Assembly: GCA_003526845.1 (NCBI GenBank)
Contig: DPVM01000001.1
Location: 1 to 64,000 of the forward strand
Source: Oscillospiraceae bacterium
Lineage (GTDB): Bacteria > Bacillota > Clostridia > Oscillospirales > Acutalibacteraceae
Direction: 5' to 3'
DNA length: 64,000 nt
The notes under the pieces are model-generated. The model was not told where the DNA came from. It worked only from the letters and a program-made list of their open reading frames with translations, and did no database searches. Of the stretch, positions 35,866 through 44,964 are shown piece by piece. A program made the translations under genes and the position numbers. Position 1 is the first letter of the stretch, and every line of letters begins with the position of its first letter.

Positions 35866-35894
35866 TTGATATTAAAAAAGATTTATGTTATCAT
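35866..35894 (+). promoter_or_regulatory. Probable purL promoter
   Basis: TTGATA (35866-35871), 17-base spacer, TATCAT (35889-35894). The leader to the start codon is only about 30 bases, too short for a purine riboswitch. Confidence 0.6.
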
Positions 35895-35932
35895 ATTGAT
35901 ACTTGAAAATTTATTTCACAAGGAGAGCGAAA

Positions 35933-38900
35933 ATGGCAAAGGTATATCGTGTATTCGTCGAAAAGAAAAAAGGAAACGATATTGAGGCAGGTCAGATTTT
36001 AGAGGACTTGCGCGGCAATGTCGGCTTAACGGGGCTTGAGGATTTGAGAATCATCAACAGATATGATGCTCAAGGCTTGAGCGACGCGGAGTTTGACTCT
36101 GCCGTTAAGCAGGTTTTTTCTGAAACAAACCTTGACAATGTTTATTATGATTTAAAAATTGATGACGGTTGGAAATATTTTGCAACCGAATATCTGCCCG
36201 GTCAGTATGACCAGCGTGCAGACAGTGCGGCACAATGTATTCAGCTTTTGACGGCAGGCGAGCGACCGAAGGTTGCGTCGGCAAAAGTAATAGCCGTTAA
36301 GGGCGATATTTCAGACGATGAGTTTGAAAAAATCAAATCATACATTATCAACCCGGTTGAATCAAGGGTTGCATCAATGGAACTCCCCGAAACACTCGAC
36401 ATAAAAACAGATGTACCCGCCGACATTGTAAGAATTGACGGCTTTATCGAAATGAGCGACGACGAAATTGCGGCTTATCACGGCTCTATGGGTCTTGCAA
36501 TGAGCGTTGCGGACCTTTGTTGGGTGCGCGACTATTTCAAAAACGACGAAAAGCGCAACCCATCACTGACCGAAATCAAGGTAATTGATACATATTGGTC
36601 GGACCACTGCCGTCACACCACCTTTGCTACACAGCTTGATGAAATCACTATAAATGAGGGCAAGTATTCCGCCGCAATAGAAAAGGCGCTCGACCAATAT
36701 TTTGAGGCAAGAGCGGACCTTTATGCAGGCAGAACCGACAAAATCGTTTGCCTTATGGATATGGCGTGCATCGGCACAAAATATCTCAAAAAACACGGCT
36801 ATGTTGACGACCTCGACGAGAGCGAGGAAATCAATGCCTGCTCAATCAATGTTGATGTTGAAATTGACGGCAAAAAAGAGCCGTGGCTTGTTCAGTTTAA
36901 AAACGAAACACACAACCACCCGACAGAAATCGAGCCGTTCGGCGGCGCGGCAACCTGCCTCGGCGGCGCAATCCGCGACCCGCTTTCGGGCAGAGCATAT
37001 GTTTACCAAGCAATGCGCGTAACCGGCTCGGGCGACCCGACAACTCCGTTTGAGGACACACTTGACGCTAAATTGCCGCAAAGCAAAATCACAACGGGTG
37101 CGGCTCAGGGATATTCGTCATACGGCAACCAAATCGGTCTTGCAACAGGTCAGGTAACGGAGCTTTACGATGACGGCTATGTTGCAAAGAGAATGGAAAT
37201 CGGCGCAGTAATCGGCGCATCACCGAAAGAAAATGTTATCCGTGAAGTTCCGCAAAATGGCGATGTAATCATCCTCCTCGGCGGCAAAACAGGCAGAGAC
37301 GGCTGCGGCGGTGCAACAGGCTCATCAAAAGCGCACGACAGCCATTCAATCGAAACCTGCGGCGCAGAAGTGCAAAAAGGTAACGCACCGACAGAGCGCA
37401 AAATCCAAAGATTGTTCCGCAACCCCGAGGTTGCAAAAATGATTAAACGTTGCAACGATTTCGGTGCAGGCGGTGTCAGCGTTGCAATCGGCGAACTTGC
37501 AGACGGTCTTAAAATTGACCTTGACAAGGTGCCTAAAAAATACGAGGGACTTGACGGCACAGAGCTTGCAATCTCCGAATCGCAGGAGAGAATGGCTGTT
37601 GTTGTTGACAAGTCGGATGTTGAAAAATTTGAAAACCTCGCAAGAAAAGAAAACCTTGAATCAACCGTTGTTGCTGAAGTAACAGACGAAAACAGACTTG
37701 AAATGACTTGGAGAGGCGACAAAATCGTTGACCTTTCGAGAGATTTCTTAAATACAAACGGCGTTGTTCAGCACGCCGCAGTAGAAATTGAGGCAATCGG
37801 CGACGATGAATACAGAACACAGGTGCCGTCGGCACTTGAGAAAATGACAAACGCCGAGGCTCTCAAGGCAAACCTTTCAAGGCTTGAGGTTTGCTCACAA
37901 AAAGGACTTGTAGAGCGCTTTGACTCATCAATCGGTGCGTCAACAGTTCTTATGCCGTATGCAGGCAAATATCAGCTCACTCCGGAGGAGGCAATGGTTG
38001 CAAAAATTCCGCTTATCAAGGGCGAAACAGACACGGCAACCGTTATGGCATACGGATTTATTCCGAAAGTATCACGCTGGTCACCGTTCCACAGCGCGGC
38101 ATTTGCAGTAACCGAATCGCTTGCAAAGCTTGCCGCAGTAGGATGCGACCCGTCAAAAGCAAGATTGACATTCCAAGAGTACTTTGAAAGACTCAATGAC
38201 GCTCCGACCCGTTGGGGCAAGCCGACAGCCGCATTGCTCGGTGCTCTCACCGCACAGCTCGGCTATCACACACCGTCAATCGGCGGTAAGGACTCAATGT
38301 CAGGCTCGTTCAACGACCTTGATGTTCCTCCTACCCTTGTATCGTTTGCAGTAGGCGTAAGCGAGGCGTCGAAAACTGCGTCGGCTCAATTCAAGAGAGC
38401 AGGCTCAACCGTTAAACTTGTTGAAATCCCGGTTGACGGCGAAACAGGACTTCCGAATTATGACAAGGCAATGGCTCTTATGGTTGATGTTTGCAACAAA
38501 ATCAGAGAGGGCAAGGTGCTTGCTGCAGGCGTTGTTAAAGAGGGCGGTGCTGCCGCATGCGTATGCAAAATGGCATTCGGCAACAAAACCGGCTTTACAT
38601 TTGAAACAAAGCTTGACGCAAAAACACTTTTTGCACCTCTTCAAGGCTCGTTTGTACTTGAACTTGCCGACGAAAATGATTTCGACGGCATTACATTAGG
38701 CACAACAAACGACAACGGCGTATTTATCATTGACGGTACTGTTTACACCGCCGATGAATTAATCGCAGAGTGGACATCAAAGCTTGAAAAGGTATTCCCG
38801 ACAGACTCGGGAAAGACGGCTAAAATGCCGATTGATGTTCCGCTTTATAAAGAACGCAGTATTTTTGTTGCCAAGAACAAAGTTGCAAAACCTAAGGTAT

Positions 38901-39685
38901 TTATTCCGGCATTCCCGGGAACAAACTGCGAGGTTGACACGGCGCGCGCATTTGAAAAGGCAGGCGCAGAGGCATCAATCCTTGTTGTAAACAACCTCAC
39001 ACCGGCAGATATTAACGAAACAATCGACAAAATGGTTAAGGAAATCGAGACGAGCCAAATCGTTATGCTCCCCGGCGGATTTTCCGGCGGTGACGAACCT
39101 GAAGGCTCGGGCAAATTCATTGCCACAACATTCCGCAACCCGAAAGTTTCGGAGGCTGTAACAAAACTTCTCAACTGCCGCGACGGACTTATGCTCGGTA
39201 TTTGCAACGGTTTCCAAGCACTTATCAAGCTTGGTCTTGTGCCGAACGGCAAAATCGTTGACATTAAGGAAAATGACCCGACGCTCACATTCAACACAAT
39301 CGGCAGACACATTTCGTCAATGGCTTACACAAGAGTTACCTCGGTTAAATCACCGTGGTTCAGCGCCGTTGAGGCAGGCGATGTTTTTGCTGTGCCTATC
39401 AGCCACGGCGAGGGCAGATTTGTTGCCGACGAAGATGTAATGAAAAAGCTTGTCGAAAACGGTCAGGTTGCAACACAGTATGTTGACCTTGACGGAAATG
39501 TTGCAAATGAAATGCCGTTTAACCCGAACGGCTCCGTTTGCGCGGTAGAGGGTATCACCTCACCTGACGGCAGAGTTCTCGGCAAAATGGGTCACTGCGA
39601 GCGTAAGGGCGACAATCTTTACGGCAACGTTCCGTTTGAAAAGGATATGAAACTCTTTGAAAGCGGCGTTAAATACTTTAAGTAA
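35933..39685 (+). CDS. purL: Phosphoribosylformylglycinamidine synthase (single-chain PurL)
   Basis: 1250 residues from ATG 35933 (AAGGAG upstream). This is the long PurL that carries FGAR amidotransferase and glutaminase in one chain: N-terminal PurS-like segment, two AIRS-like ATP-binding halves (WSDHCRHTTF, HNHPTEIEPFGGAAT, GAGGVS), then a C-terminal class-I glutaminase with GICNGFQAL (nucleophile Cys) and PISHGEGRF (His/Glu triad). It makes FGAM from FGAR, ATP and glutamine in purine synthesis (step 4). Long PurL is typical of proteobacteria but also common in Clostridia. It is co-directional with the phosphoglycerate mutase 30 bases downstream. Confidence 0.96.
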   Translation: MAKVYRVFVEKKKGNDIEAGQILEDLRGNVGLTGLEDLRIINRYDAQGLSDAEFDSAVKQVFSETNLDNVYYDLKIDDGWKYFATEYLPGQYDQRADSAAQCIQLLTAGERPKVASAKVIAVKGDISDDEFEKIKSYIINPVESRVASMELPETLDIKTDVPADIVRIDGFIEMSDDEIAAYHGSMGLAMSVADLCWVRDYFKNDEKRNPSLTEIKVIDTYWSDHCRHTTFATQLDEITINEGKYSAAIEKALDQYFEARADLYAGRTDKIVCLMDMACIGTKYLKKHGYVDDLDESEEINACSINVDVEIDGKKEPWLVQFKNETHNHPTEIEPFGGAATCLGGAIRDPLSGRAYVYQAMRVTGSGDPTTPFEDTLDAKLPQSKITTGAAQGYSSYGNQIGLATGQVTELYDDGYVAKRMEIGAVIGASPKENVIREVPQNGDVIILLGGKTGRDGCGGATGSSKAHDSHSIETCGAEVQKGNAPTERKIQRLFRNPEVAKMIKRCNDFGAGGVSVAIGELADGLKIDLDKVPKKYEGLDGTELAISESQERMAVVVDKSDVEKFENLARKENLESTVVAEVTDENRLEMTWRGDKIVDLSRDFLNTNGVVQHAAVEIEAIGDDEYRTQVPSALEKMTNAEALKANLSRLEVCSQKGLVERFDSSIGASTVLMPYAGKYQLTPEEAMVAKIPLIKGETDTATVMAYGFIPKVSRWSPFHSAAFAVTESLAKLAAVGCDPSKARLTFQEYFERLNDAPTRWGKPTAALLGALTAQLGYHTPSIGGKDSMSGSFNDLDVPPTLVSFAVGVSEASKTASAQFKRAGSTVKLVEIPVDGETGLPNYDKAMALMVDVCNKIREGKVLAAGVVKEGGAAACVCKMAFGNKTGFTFETKLDAKTLFAPLQGSFVLELADENDFDGITLGTTNDNGVFIIDGTVYTADELIAEWTSKLEKVFPTDSGKTAKMPIDVPLYKERSIFVAKNKVAKPKVFIPAFPGTNCEVDTARAFEKAGAEASILVVNNLTPADINETIDKMVKEIETSQIVMLPGGFSGGDEPEGSGKFIATTFRNPKVSEAVTKLLNCRDGLMLGICNGFQALIKLGLVPNGKIVDIKENDPTLTFNTIGRHISSMAYTRVTSVKSPWFSAVEAGDVFAVPISHGEGRFVADEDVMKKLVENGQVATQYVDLDGNVANEMPFNPNGSVCAVEGITSPDGRVLGKMGHCERKGDNLYGNVPFEKDMKLFESGVKYFK

Positions 39686-39715
39686 TTAAATCTCAAAATC
39701 AGGAGATAGTATATT

Positions 39716-40936
39716 ATGAAATATGTAGTTGTATTATATGACGGAATGGCAGATTATCCCGTTCCGGCATTAGACGGAAAAACACCGATGCAGGTTGCCA
39801 AAAAGCCGAATATGGACTATTTGGCAAAGCACGGCGAGGTAGGACTTATCCGCACGGTAGCCGAAGGATTGAAACCGGGCTCGGATGTTGCAAACATGAG
39901 TGTTATGGGCTTTGACCCAAAGAAGTTCTACACCGGCAGAAGTCCGCTTGAGGCTCTTTCAATGGGCATTGATATGAAGCCGACCGATGTTTCGCTCAGG
40001 ACAAATCTTGTTACCCTTTCGGAGGACGATTTGCCGTATGAACAAAAGACAATTGAGGATTACTGTGCAGACGATATTTCTACCGAGGAGGCAGAAATTC
40101 TCATCAAATATATTGACGAAAAGCTCGGCACGGATGAATTTAAGTTTTATCCCGGAATCAGTTATCGCCACTGCCTTATTTGGAAAAACGGCACAACCGA
40201 GCTCGGCAAGATGACACCGCCGCACGATATTACCGGCAAGGTAATCACCGACTTTCTTTCAACCGCCGAGAACGCAAAGCCGCTTATCGAAATGATGAAA
40301 AAATCATACGATTTGCTCAAAAACCACCCTGTAAACATTGCGAGAAAAAAGAACGACAAACGCCCCGCAAACTCGATTTGGCTTTGGGGCGAAGGCACAC
40401 GCCCTGCTTTTGACACATTTGAGAGCGTTTACGGCGTTAAAGGCGGCGTTGTATCCGCAGTTGACCTTATTAAAGGACTCGGCGAATGTGCAAAAATGGA
40501 TGTTGCCGAAGTTGAGGGCGCAACAGGATATATCGACACAAACTTTGAAGGCAAGGCAAACGCCGCACTTGACCTTTTGAAAAAGGGCGACGACCTTGTT
40601 TATATCCACTTTGAGGCACCCGACGAATGCGGTCACAGAAACGAGCCTGAAAACAAGGTTAAGGCAATCGAAATGATTGACACAAGAGTTTTGCCAATCC
40701 TTTTTGACGGTCTTAAAAAATATGACGACTACAAAATTATGATTTTGCCGGACCACCCGACCCCGATTGTAACAAGAACGCACGCAAGCGACCCTGTTCC
40801 GTTTTTGATTTATCAACACAGCAAAGAAAACGAAACAGACAGTGGCGTTGACTCAATCAACGAGGAAAGTGCAAAGCAGACAGGCGAATATATTGACTTC
40901 GGTCCGTCAATTATGGGCAAGTTCTTAGACAAGTGA
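39716..40936 (+). CDS. apgM: Cofactor-independent phosphoglycerate mutase, archaeal-type (ApgM)
   Basis: 406 residues. LYDGMADYPVP at the start gives the first metal-binding Asp, SDVANMSVMGFDP the Ser nucleophile, and PDHPTPIVTRTHASDPVPFLIY the C-terminal metal site, as in alkaline-phosphatase-superfamily ApgM rather than the longer GpmI. It interconverts 3- and 2-phosphoglycerate. Some related proteins act in threonine synthesis as ThrH-like or homoserine kinase-type enzymes. It follows purL closely and has AGGAGA as ribosome site. Confidence 0.92.
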   Translation: MKYVVVLYDGMADYPVPALDGKTPMQVAKKPNMDYLAKHGEVGLIRTVAEGLKPGSDVANMSVMGFDPKKFYTGRSPLEALSMGIDMKPTDVSLRTNLVTLSEDDLPYEQKTIEDYCADDISTEEAEILIKYIDEKLGTDEFKFYPGISYRHCLIWKNGTTELGKMTPPHDITGKVITDFLSTAENAKPLIEMMKKSYDLLKNHPVNIARKKNDKRPANSIWLWGEGTRPAFDTFESVYGVKGGVVSAVDLIKGLGECAKMDVAEVEGATGYIDTNFEGKANAALDLLKKGDDLVYIHFEAPDECGHRNEPENKVKAIEMIDTRVLPILFDGLKKYDDYKIMILPDHPTPIVTRTHASDPVPFLIYQHSKENETDSGVDSINEESAKQTGEYIDFGPSIMGKFLDK

Positions 40937-40957
40937 TAAACGCGCGGAGGTTTTATT

Positions 40958-41248
40958 TTGGAAAATCGAAGCCATATTCATCACCACAGTGATTTGCACA
41001 AAAAAGAGGTGTCAAACCGTCTTGCACGCGCAATAGGTCATTTGCAAAAGGTTAAGCAAATGGTTGAGGACGATGAGGATTGCAGTGATGTTTTAATTCA
41101 GCTTGCCGCCGTAAAATCGGCTATAAACAACACGGGCAAGGTGATTTTGAAGGATCATATGGAGCACTGCATTGTCCACGCTGTCGAGGACGGCGACTTG
41201 CAGGCGATTGACGAGTTGAACGCCGCAATAGACAAATTTATGAAATAA
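40958..41248 (+). CDS. csoR: CsoR-family metal-sensing repressor
   Basis: 96 residues from TTG 40958; GCGGAGG sits 7 bases upstream and no better start exists. CsoR four-helix fold: RLARAIGHLQKVKQMVED, DCSDVLIQLAAVKSAI. The Cys of DCSDVL and the His/Cys of KDHMEHC supply the Cu(I) ligand set (C-H-C) of true CsoR. An N-terminal His-rich stretch (HIHHHSDLH) may add metal affinity. Usually CsoR controls a copper exporter; none is near here, which is odd. Terminator at 41272. Confidence 0.88.
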   Translation: MENRSHIHHHSDLHKKEVSNRLARAIGHLQKVKQMVEDDEDCSDVLIQLAAVKSAINNTGKVILKDHMEHCIVHAVEDGDLQAIDELNAAIDKFMK

Positions 41249-41271
41249 ATCGGATTTCCCGAGCAAAAATT

Positions 41272-41300
41272 AACCCCCAACCATTCAGGTTGGGGGTTTG
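41272..41300 (+). terminator. Terminator after csoR
   Basis: 11-bp perfect stem AACCCCCAACC/GGTTGGGGGTT, loop ATTCA. Confidence 0.85.
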
Positions 41301-41316
41301 ATTTATATAAGTCAAA

Positions 41317-41925
41317 TTAATTTTTAACGAATTTGCGAACAAGAAAATTTGCGCCGGTGGATTTGCATATTTTGCGTGCGGTTTCAATATCCTCATCTGA
41401 AATGACATCAACAACTGTCATACGCACATCTGCGCCGCATTTAACACAGTCGCTTGTGAATTTGAGGAGCGCGTCAAATGCTCTGCCGGGAAAAATGTTG
41501 CGTGTGATTTTGTCGTATTTCTCCGATGTCATTTCGTTTAACGAAACAGAAACTGCGTCGATATTTTTGCAAATCAGCTCTGCGGTCGGTTTACCGTTGA
41601 TAAGGTCGGACAAACCGTTTGTATTTACGCGAAGCTTGATTTCGGGATGAATTTTTTTCATATACTCTGCCGTTTCAAGCAAAAGGTCAAGCTCATTTGT
41701 CGGCTCGCCGTAGCCGCAAAAAACAGCACTGTCATATCCAGACCAATCAAACGAATCAATCGCCGCCTTAACATCGGCAAATGTCGGCTGAGAATCGTGC
41801 CACATTTTTTTAGCCTCGCCGACAACATCCTTTTTATCTCTGACGCAGAAAACACAGCGGCACGGACACTTGTTTGTTATGTTAAAATACGGGCTACCCT
41901 CAAATGTGTAAATAATATCAGCCAT
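41317..41925 (-). CDS. Radical SAM protein, TatD-associated type
   Basis: 202 residues. The cluster motif CPCRCVFC (about residues 20-27; CxxxCxxC) binds the 4Fe-4S/SAM centre, GYGEPT is the SAM-binding GGE-like turn, and VSVSLNE is a later core strand. Length and order match the small radical SAM family found beside TatD nuclease genes in Firmicutes (no TatD gene is in the window). The reaction is unknown. Start: AAAGGAAG upstream. Confidence 0.87.
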   Translation of the reverse strand: MADIIYTFEGSPYFNITNKCPCRCVFCVRDKKDVVGEAKKMWHDSQPTFADVKAAIDSFDWSGYDSAVFCGYGEPTNELDLLLETAEYMKKIHPEIKLRVNTNGLSDLINGKPTAELICKNIDAVSVSLNEMTSEKYDKITRNIFPGRAFDALLKFTSDCVKCGADVRMTVVDVISDEDIETARKICKSTGANFLVRKFVKN

Positions 41926-41940
41926 TGTAAATACTTCCTT

Positions 41941-42489
41941 TTATTTTATAAATCTTTGAATTTTGGCGGCATCGAGCGCACTGCCGATTATCAAGAAAAT
42001 AACGGCACTGCCTGTTGCCTGAATAAGACTGATTGGGAACGAAGTCCAAGCAGTCGGGAACGAATACATAATTCCCTCGGCAAGAAGATAGCCGAAAGCG
42101 GTGATAAGACCGGAAACAATCGTCATCAAAACCGTTCTCAAATTAACGATTCTGTGCTTGCCCTTGCTTTTTACATAATAATGCATAGCGACAATGAACG
42201 GAACAGCGTTACACGCCTTGATGATTGCCGTTGCCGGTGCCCAAGTCGGAACACCCGAAAGAATATCTGCCAACGCGCCGCCGATAGCCGCAGAAAGCGC
42301 CGCAATAGGGCCTAAAAGACAGCCTGCAAGATAAATCATCGAATCGCCGAAATGGAGGTATCCGTCGTTGATACCTGTCGGGATTTTTACAACCGTTGTC
42401 GCAACCGTTACAAGTGCTGCGAAAAGTGCGGCAAGCGTAATTTTCTTAACGCTTATTTTCTTTACTTTCTTTTCTGTTTCGTTACTCAT
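41941..42489 (-). CDS. ECF transporter S-component-like membrane protein
   Basis: 182 residues, about six helices after a Lys-rich N-terminus. The segments ALFAALVTVATTVVKIPTG, GDSMIYLAGCLLGPIAALSA and LADILSGVPTWAPATAIIK show the ECF S-component core (first helix AAxxA motif for docking to EcfT). The substrate is not evident; close relatives are filed as vitamin or riboflavin-like S-components. thiM is 2.5 kb away but no TPP riboswitch is seen here. Start: AGGAGG. Confidence 0.85.
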   Translation of the reverse strand: MSNETEKKVKKISVKKITLAALFAALVTVATTVVKIPTGINDGYLHFGDSMIYLAGCLLGPIAALSAAIGGALADILSGVPTWAPATAIIKACNAVPFIVAMHYYVKSKGKHRIVNLRTVLMTIVSGLITAFGYLLAEGIMYSFPTAWTSFPISLIQATGSAVIFLIIGSALDAAKIQRFIK

Positions 42490-42657
42490 ATGTACCTCCT
42501 ATATTTTACAAAAAAACAGGCAAATGTCAACAAATTTTGCCGATTAATCAATAAATACATTATAATATGTTTTGTGCATATTTATAGGTACAAATTTTAT
42601 ATTCTTTTGCGGTACAGATGAGCAACCGTCTGACGAGTTTACATATATTATAACAAA

Positions 42658-42700
42658 GCAACCATAGGGGCGAACTGCGTTCTCCCCTACGATGGGTTGC
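42658..42700. repeat. Nested palindromic repeat
   Basis: GCAACC at one end pairs with GGTTGC at the other, and TAGGGG pairs with CCCCTA inside, around CGAACTGCGTTCT. A related GCGAACACAGTTCGC palindrome lies at 49258-49272. It looks like a REP-type or miniature-element relic. Confidence 0.5.
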
Positions 42701-42713
42701 ATTAAGATTTTCA

Positions 42714-42748
42714 TAAAAAAACAAGCCTTTCCTTTTGCGGAAAGGCTT
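42714..42748 (-). terminator. Terminator for the small membrane protein gene
   Basis: 10-bp stem AAGCCTTTCC/GGAAAGGCTT with a minus-strand T-run at the A-rich 42714-42721. Confidence 0.8.
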
Positions 42749-42761
42749 TTGATAAAACGGT

Positions 42762-43112
42762 TTATTTTTTAATTAAAACGCAGATTGAATAAATTATATA
42801 GGGCACTGTTCCGACTATGCCGACAACGGTGATTGCCGCAAGGGCAATAATGTTGAAAAAGCAAAGCAAAATTTTGCCGCGGCGCGAAAGCTCCTTAATT
42901 CTGATAAAGCAAATGCAAAAGCCCGAGAACGATGCGCAGGGCACATATGCACAGCCGAGCGCAAGGAAAACCCTTTGCGCCGTTGTCATATCAAGTGTTG
43001 AGCCGTAGGCGTTGCCGATGCCGAAGATAATCAAAAAAGAAAGCAGCGCAAACACGACAAACATTGCCGAAACTATCAACAAATATCTTTTTGCAACAGA
43101 TTTTTTACTCAT
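42762..43112 (-). CDS. Small membrane protein, unknown function
   Basis: 116 residues with three clear membrane helices (about 10-32, 46-68 and 82-112). No catalytic motif. It ends 30 bases before a strong minus-strand terminator and lies 32 bases downstream of pyrG, so it may be the last gene of the pyrG transcript. The ribosome site is weak. Confidence 0.65.
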   Translation of the reverse strand: MSKKSVAKRYLLIVSAMFVVFALLSFLIIFGIGNAYGSTLDMTTAQRVFLALGCAYVPCASFSGFCICFIRIKELSRRGKILLCFFNIIALAAITVVGIVGTVPYIIYSICVLIKK

Positions 43113-43143
43113 AATATTATACTCAACCGTTAAAACGGAGCGA

Positions 43144-44754
43144 TTATTTATTCTTCATTCTTTCTGCGGCGGCAGTCACAAAACCTCTGAACAACGGATG
43201 CGGTCTGTTGGGTCTGCTCTTAAACTCGGGGTGGAACTGGCAAGCGACAAACCACGGATGCTCAGGGATTTCAACCATTTCGACAATGTGATTGTCGGGC
43301 GATGTGCCGGCAAAAATCATACCGCCGTTGAGAAGGTCTTGACGATAATCGTTATTAACCTCATATCTGTGACGGTGACGCTCATAAATCATAGACGCAC
43401 CGTAAAGTTCGTATGACTTTGATTCGGGGTTGAGCACACAAGGATACTGACCGAGGCGCATTGTGCCGCCCATATCGGTGACATCCTTTTGCTCAGGCAA
43501 AATATCAATAACCGGATGAGTTGTTTCGGGATTGATTTCGGCTGAGTTGGCGTCCTTATATCCCATAATGTTGCGTGCAAATTCGATAATTGCGATTTGC
43601 ATACCGAGGCAAATGCCGAGATACGGAATTTTGTGTGTTCTTGCATAGTTGCAGGCAAGAATTTTTCCCTCTATACCTCTTGAACCAAAGCCGCCCGGGA
43701 CAAGGATACCGTCCATATCGCCAAGGATTTCATCAAGATTAACGCCGTCGCCCTCGAGAGTTTCGCTGTCTATCCAATGAATATCGACAGCCGAGCGAGT
43801 GGCAATTCCGCCGTGCTTGAGAGCCTCGTTAACGGAAATATATGAATCGTGAAGCTCGACATATTTGCCGACCATTGCGATTTTGACTGTTTGAACAGGG
43901 TTGCGAAGAGCGTCGAGCATATGCTCCCAATCCGACAAATCCTGATTAGGAGCGTCAATGCCGAGGCGGCGCAAAACAACCTCGTCCATCTTTTGCTCCT
44001 TGAGCATCATAGGCACTGCGTACAAAATATCGCAGTTGTTGTTTTCGATAACACACTCTTCGTTAACATTGCAGAAAAGTGCAATTTTGCGGCGAATATC
44101 GTCTGTAAGCGGATGCTCCGTACGGCAAACGATAATGTCGGGGCTTATGCCGAGAGAAAGCATTTCCTTAACAGAATGCTGGGTCGGCTTTGACTTAAGC
44201 TCGTCCGACGCTGCAAGATACGGCACGAGAGTAACATGGATAAAGAGGCAGTTTTCTCTGCCGACCTCAACGGCAAACTGACGGATTGCCTCAAGAAACG
44301 GCTGAGACTCAATATCGCCGACCGTTCCGCCGATTTCGACAAGGCAAACATCGGCACCGGTGTCGGCATTTTTATGAATTGATTTTTTTATTTCGTTTGT
44401 AACATGGGGAATGATTTGGATTGTTTGACCGCCGTAAACGCCCTTGCGCTCGTCAGTGATAACTTTCCAATAAACTCTGCCCGAGGTGAGGTTTGAGTTT
44501 TGTGAAAGCGATTCGTCGATAAATCTTTCGTAATGTCCCAAATCAAGGTCGGTTTCGGCGCCGTCATCGGTGACGAAAACCTCGCCGTGTTGAACGGGAT
44601 TCATTGTGCCGGGGTCAACATTAAGATATGGGTCGAGCTTTTGAGCGGTAACTTTAAGACCGCGAGATTTTAAAAGTCTGCCGAGGGATGCCGCAGTGAT
44701 TCCCTTGCCGAGTCCGGAAACTACACCTCCGGTGATAAAAATATACTTTGACAT
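43144..44754 (-). CDS. pyrG: CTP synthase
   Basis: 536 residues. The N-terminal synthetase domain begins [16 protein letters not shown] and contains the Mg/UTP-binding [13 protein letters not shown]; the C-terminal glutaminase has GICLGMQI (Cys nucleophile) and FHPEFKSRP. It makes CTP from UTP, ATP and glutamine. Start has GGAGG. Upstream on the minus strand a promoter (44832-44860) is followed within about 10 bases by a terminator hairpin (44783-44819), pointing to attenuation. Confidence 0.97.
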   Translation of the reverse strand: MSKYIFITGGVVSGLGKGITAASLGRLLKSRGLKVTAQKLDPYLNVDPGTMNPVQHGEVFVTDDGAETDLDLGHYERFIDESLSQNSNLTSGRVYWKVITDERKGVYGGQTIQIIPHVTNEIKKSIHKNADTGADVCLVEIGGTVGDIESQPFLEAIRQFAVEVGRENCLFIHVTLVPYLAASDELKSKPTQHSVKEMLSLGISPDIIVCRTEHPLTDDIRRKIALFCNVNEECVIENNNCDILYAVPMMLKEQKMDEVVLRRLGIDAPNQDLSDWEHMLDALRNPVQTVKIAMVGKYVELHDSYISVNEALKHGGIATRSAVDIHWIDSETLEGDGVNLDEILGDMDGILVPGGFGSRGIEGKILACNYARTHKIPYLGICLGMQIAIIEFARNIMGYKDANSAEINPETTHPVIDILPEQKDVTDMGGTMRLGQYPCVLNPESKSYELYGASMIYERHRHRYEVNNDYRQDLLNGGMIFAGTSPDNHIVEMVEIPEHPWFVACQFHPEFKSRPNRPHPLFRGFVTAAAERMKNK

Positions 44755-44782
44755 AAACCGTATCCTCCAAATAAGATTATGT

Positions 44783-44819
44783 AAAAAACAAAAAACGGCT
44801 GTACGCGATGCACAACCGT
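44783..44819 (-). terminator. pyrG leader terminator (attenuator)
   Basis: On the minus strand ACGGTTGT pairs with ACAGCCGT (one G-T pair) across a 9-base loop, followed by TTTTTGTTTTTT. It lies between the promoter and pyrG, starting about 6 bases after the predicted transcription start, leaving 28 bases to the start codon. A terminator there makes sense only as an attenuator. Confidence 0.75.
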
Positions 44820-44831
44820 CTGTACTTATAT

Positions 44832-44860
44832 ATTATAAAGCATTGCCTTTTCAAAATCAA
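44832..44860 (-). promoter_or_regulatory. pyrG promoter
   Basis: Minus strand: TTGATT (44860-44855), 17-base spacer, TATAAT (44837-44832). Predicted start near 44825-44826, giving a transcript that begins (A)GUACAG and runs straight into the hairpin. Confidence 0.7.
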
Positions 44861-44890
44861 CAAAAAAATTATTTTTTTGAAATCATTGTC

Positions 44891-44919
44891 TTGATTGCGT
44901 TGATTTTTTGATATATTAT
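44891..44919 (+). promoter_or_regulatory. Probable thiM promoter
   Basis: TTGATT (44891-44896), 17-base spacer, TATTAT (44914-44919). No TPP riboswitch motif in the 45-base leader. Confidence 0.55.
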
Positions 44920-44964
44920 AAAATTGAATAAAAAGCTATACTAAAAGGAAAAGGAGCGATAAAT

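Noticed and set aside
35716..35932. Purine riboswitch upstream of purL
   Set aside because: The predicted transcription start leaves a leader of only about 30 bases, and no aptamer pattern is visible.
44920..44964. TPP riboswitch before thiM
   Set aside because: The leader is only 45 bases and lacks the CTGAGA and ACCTGATCTGG elements.
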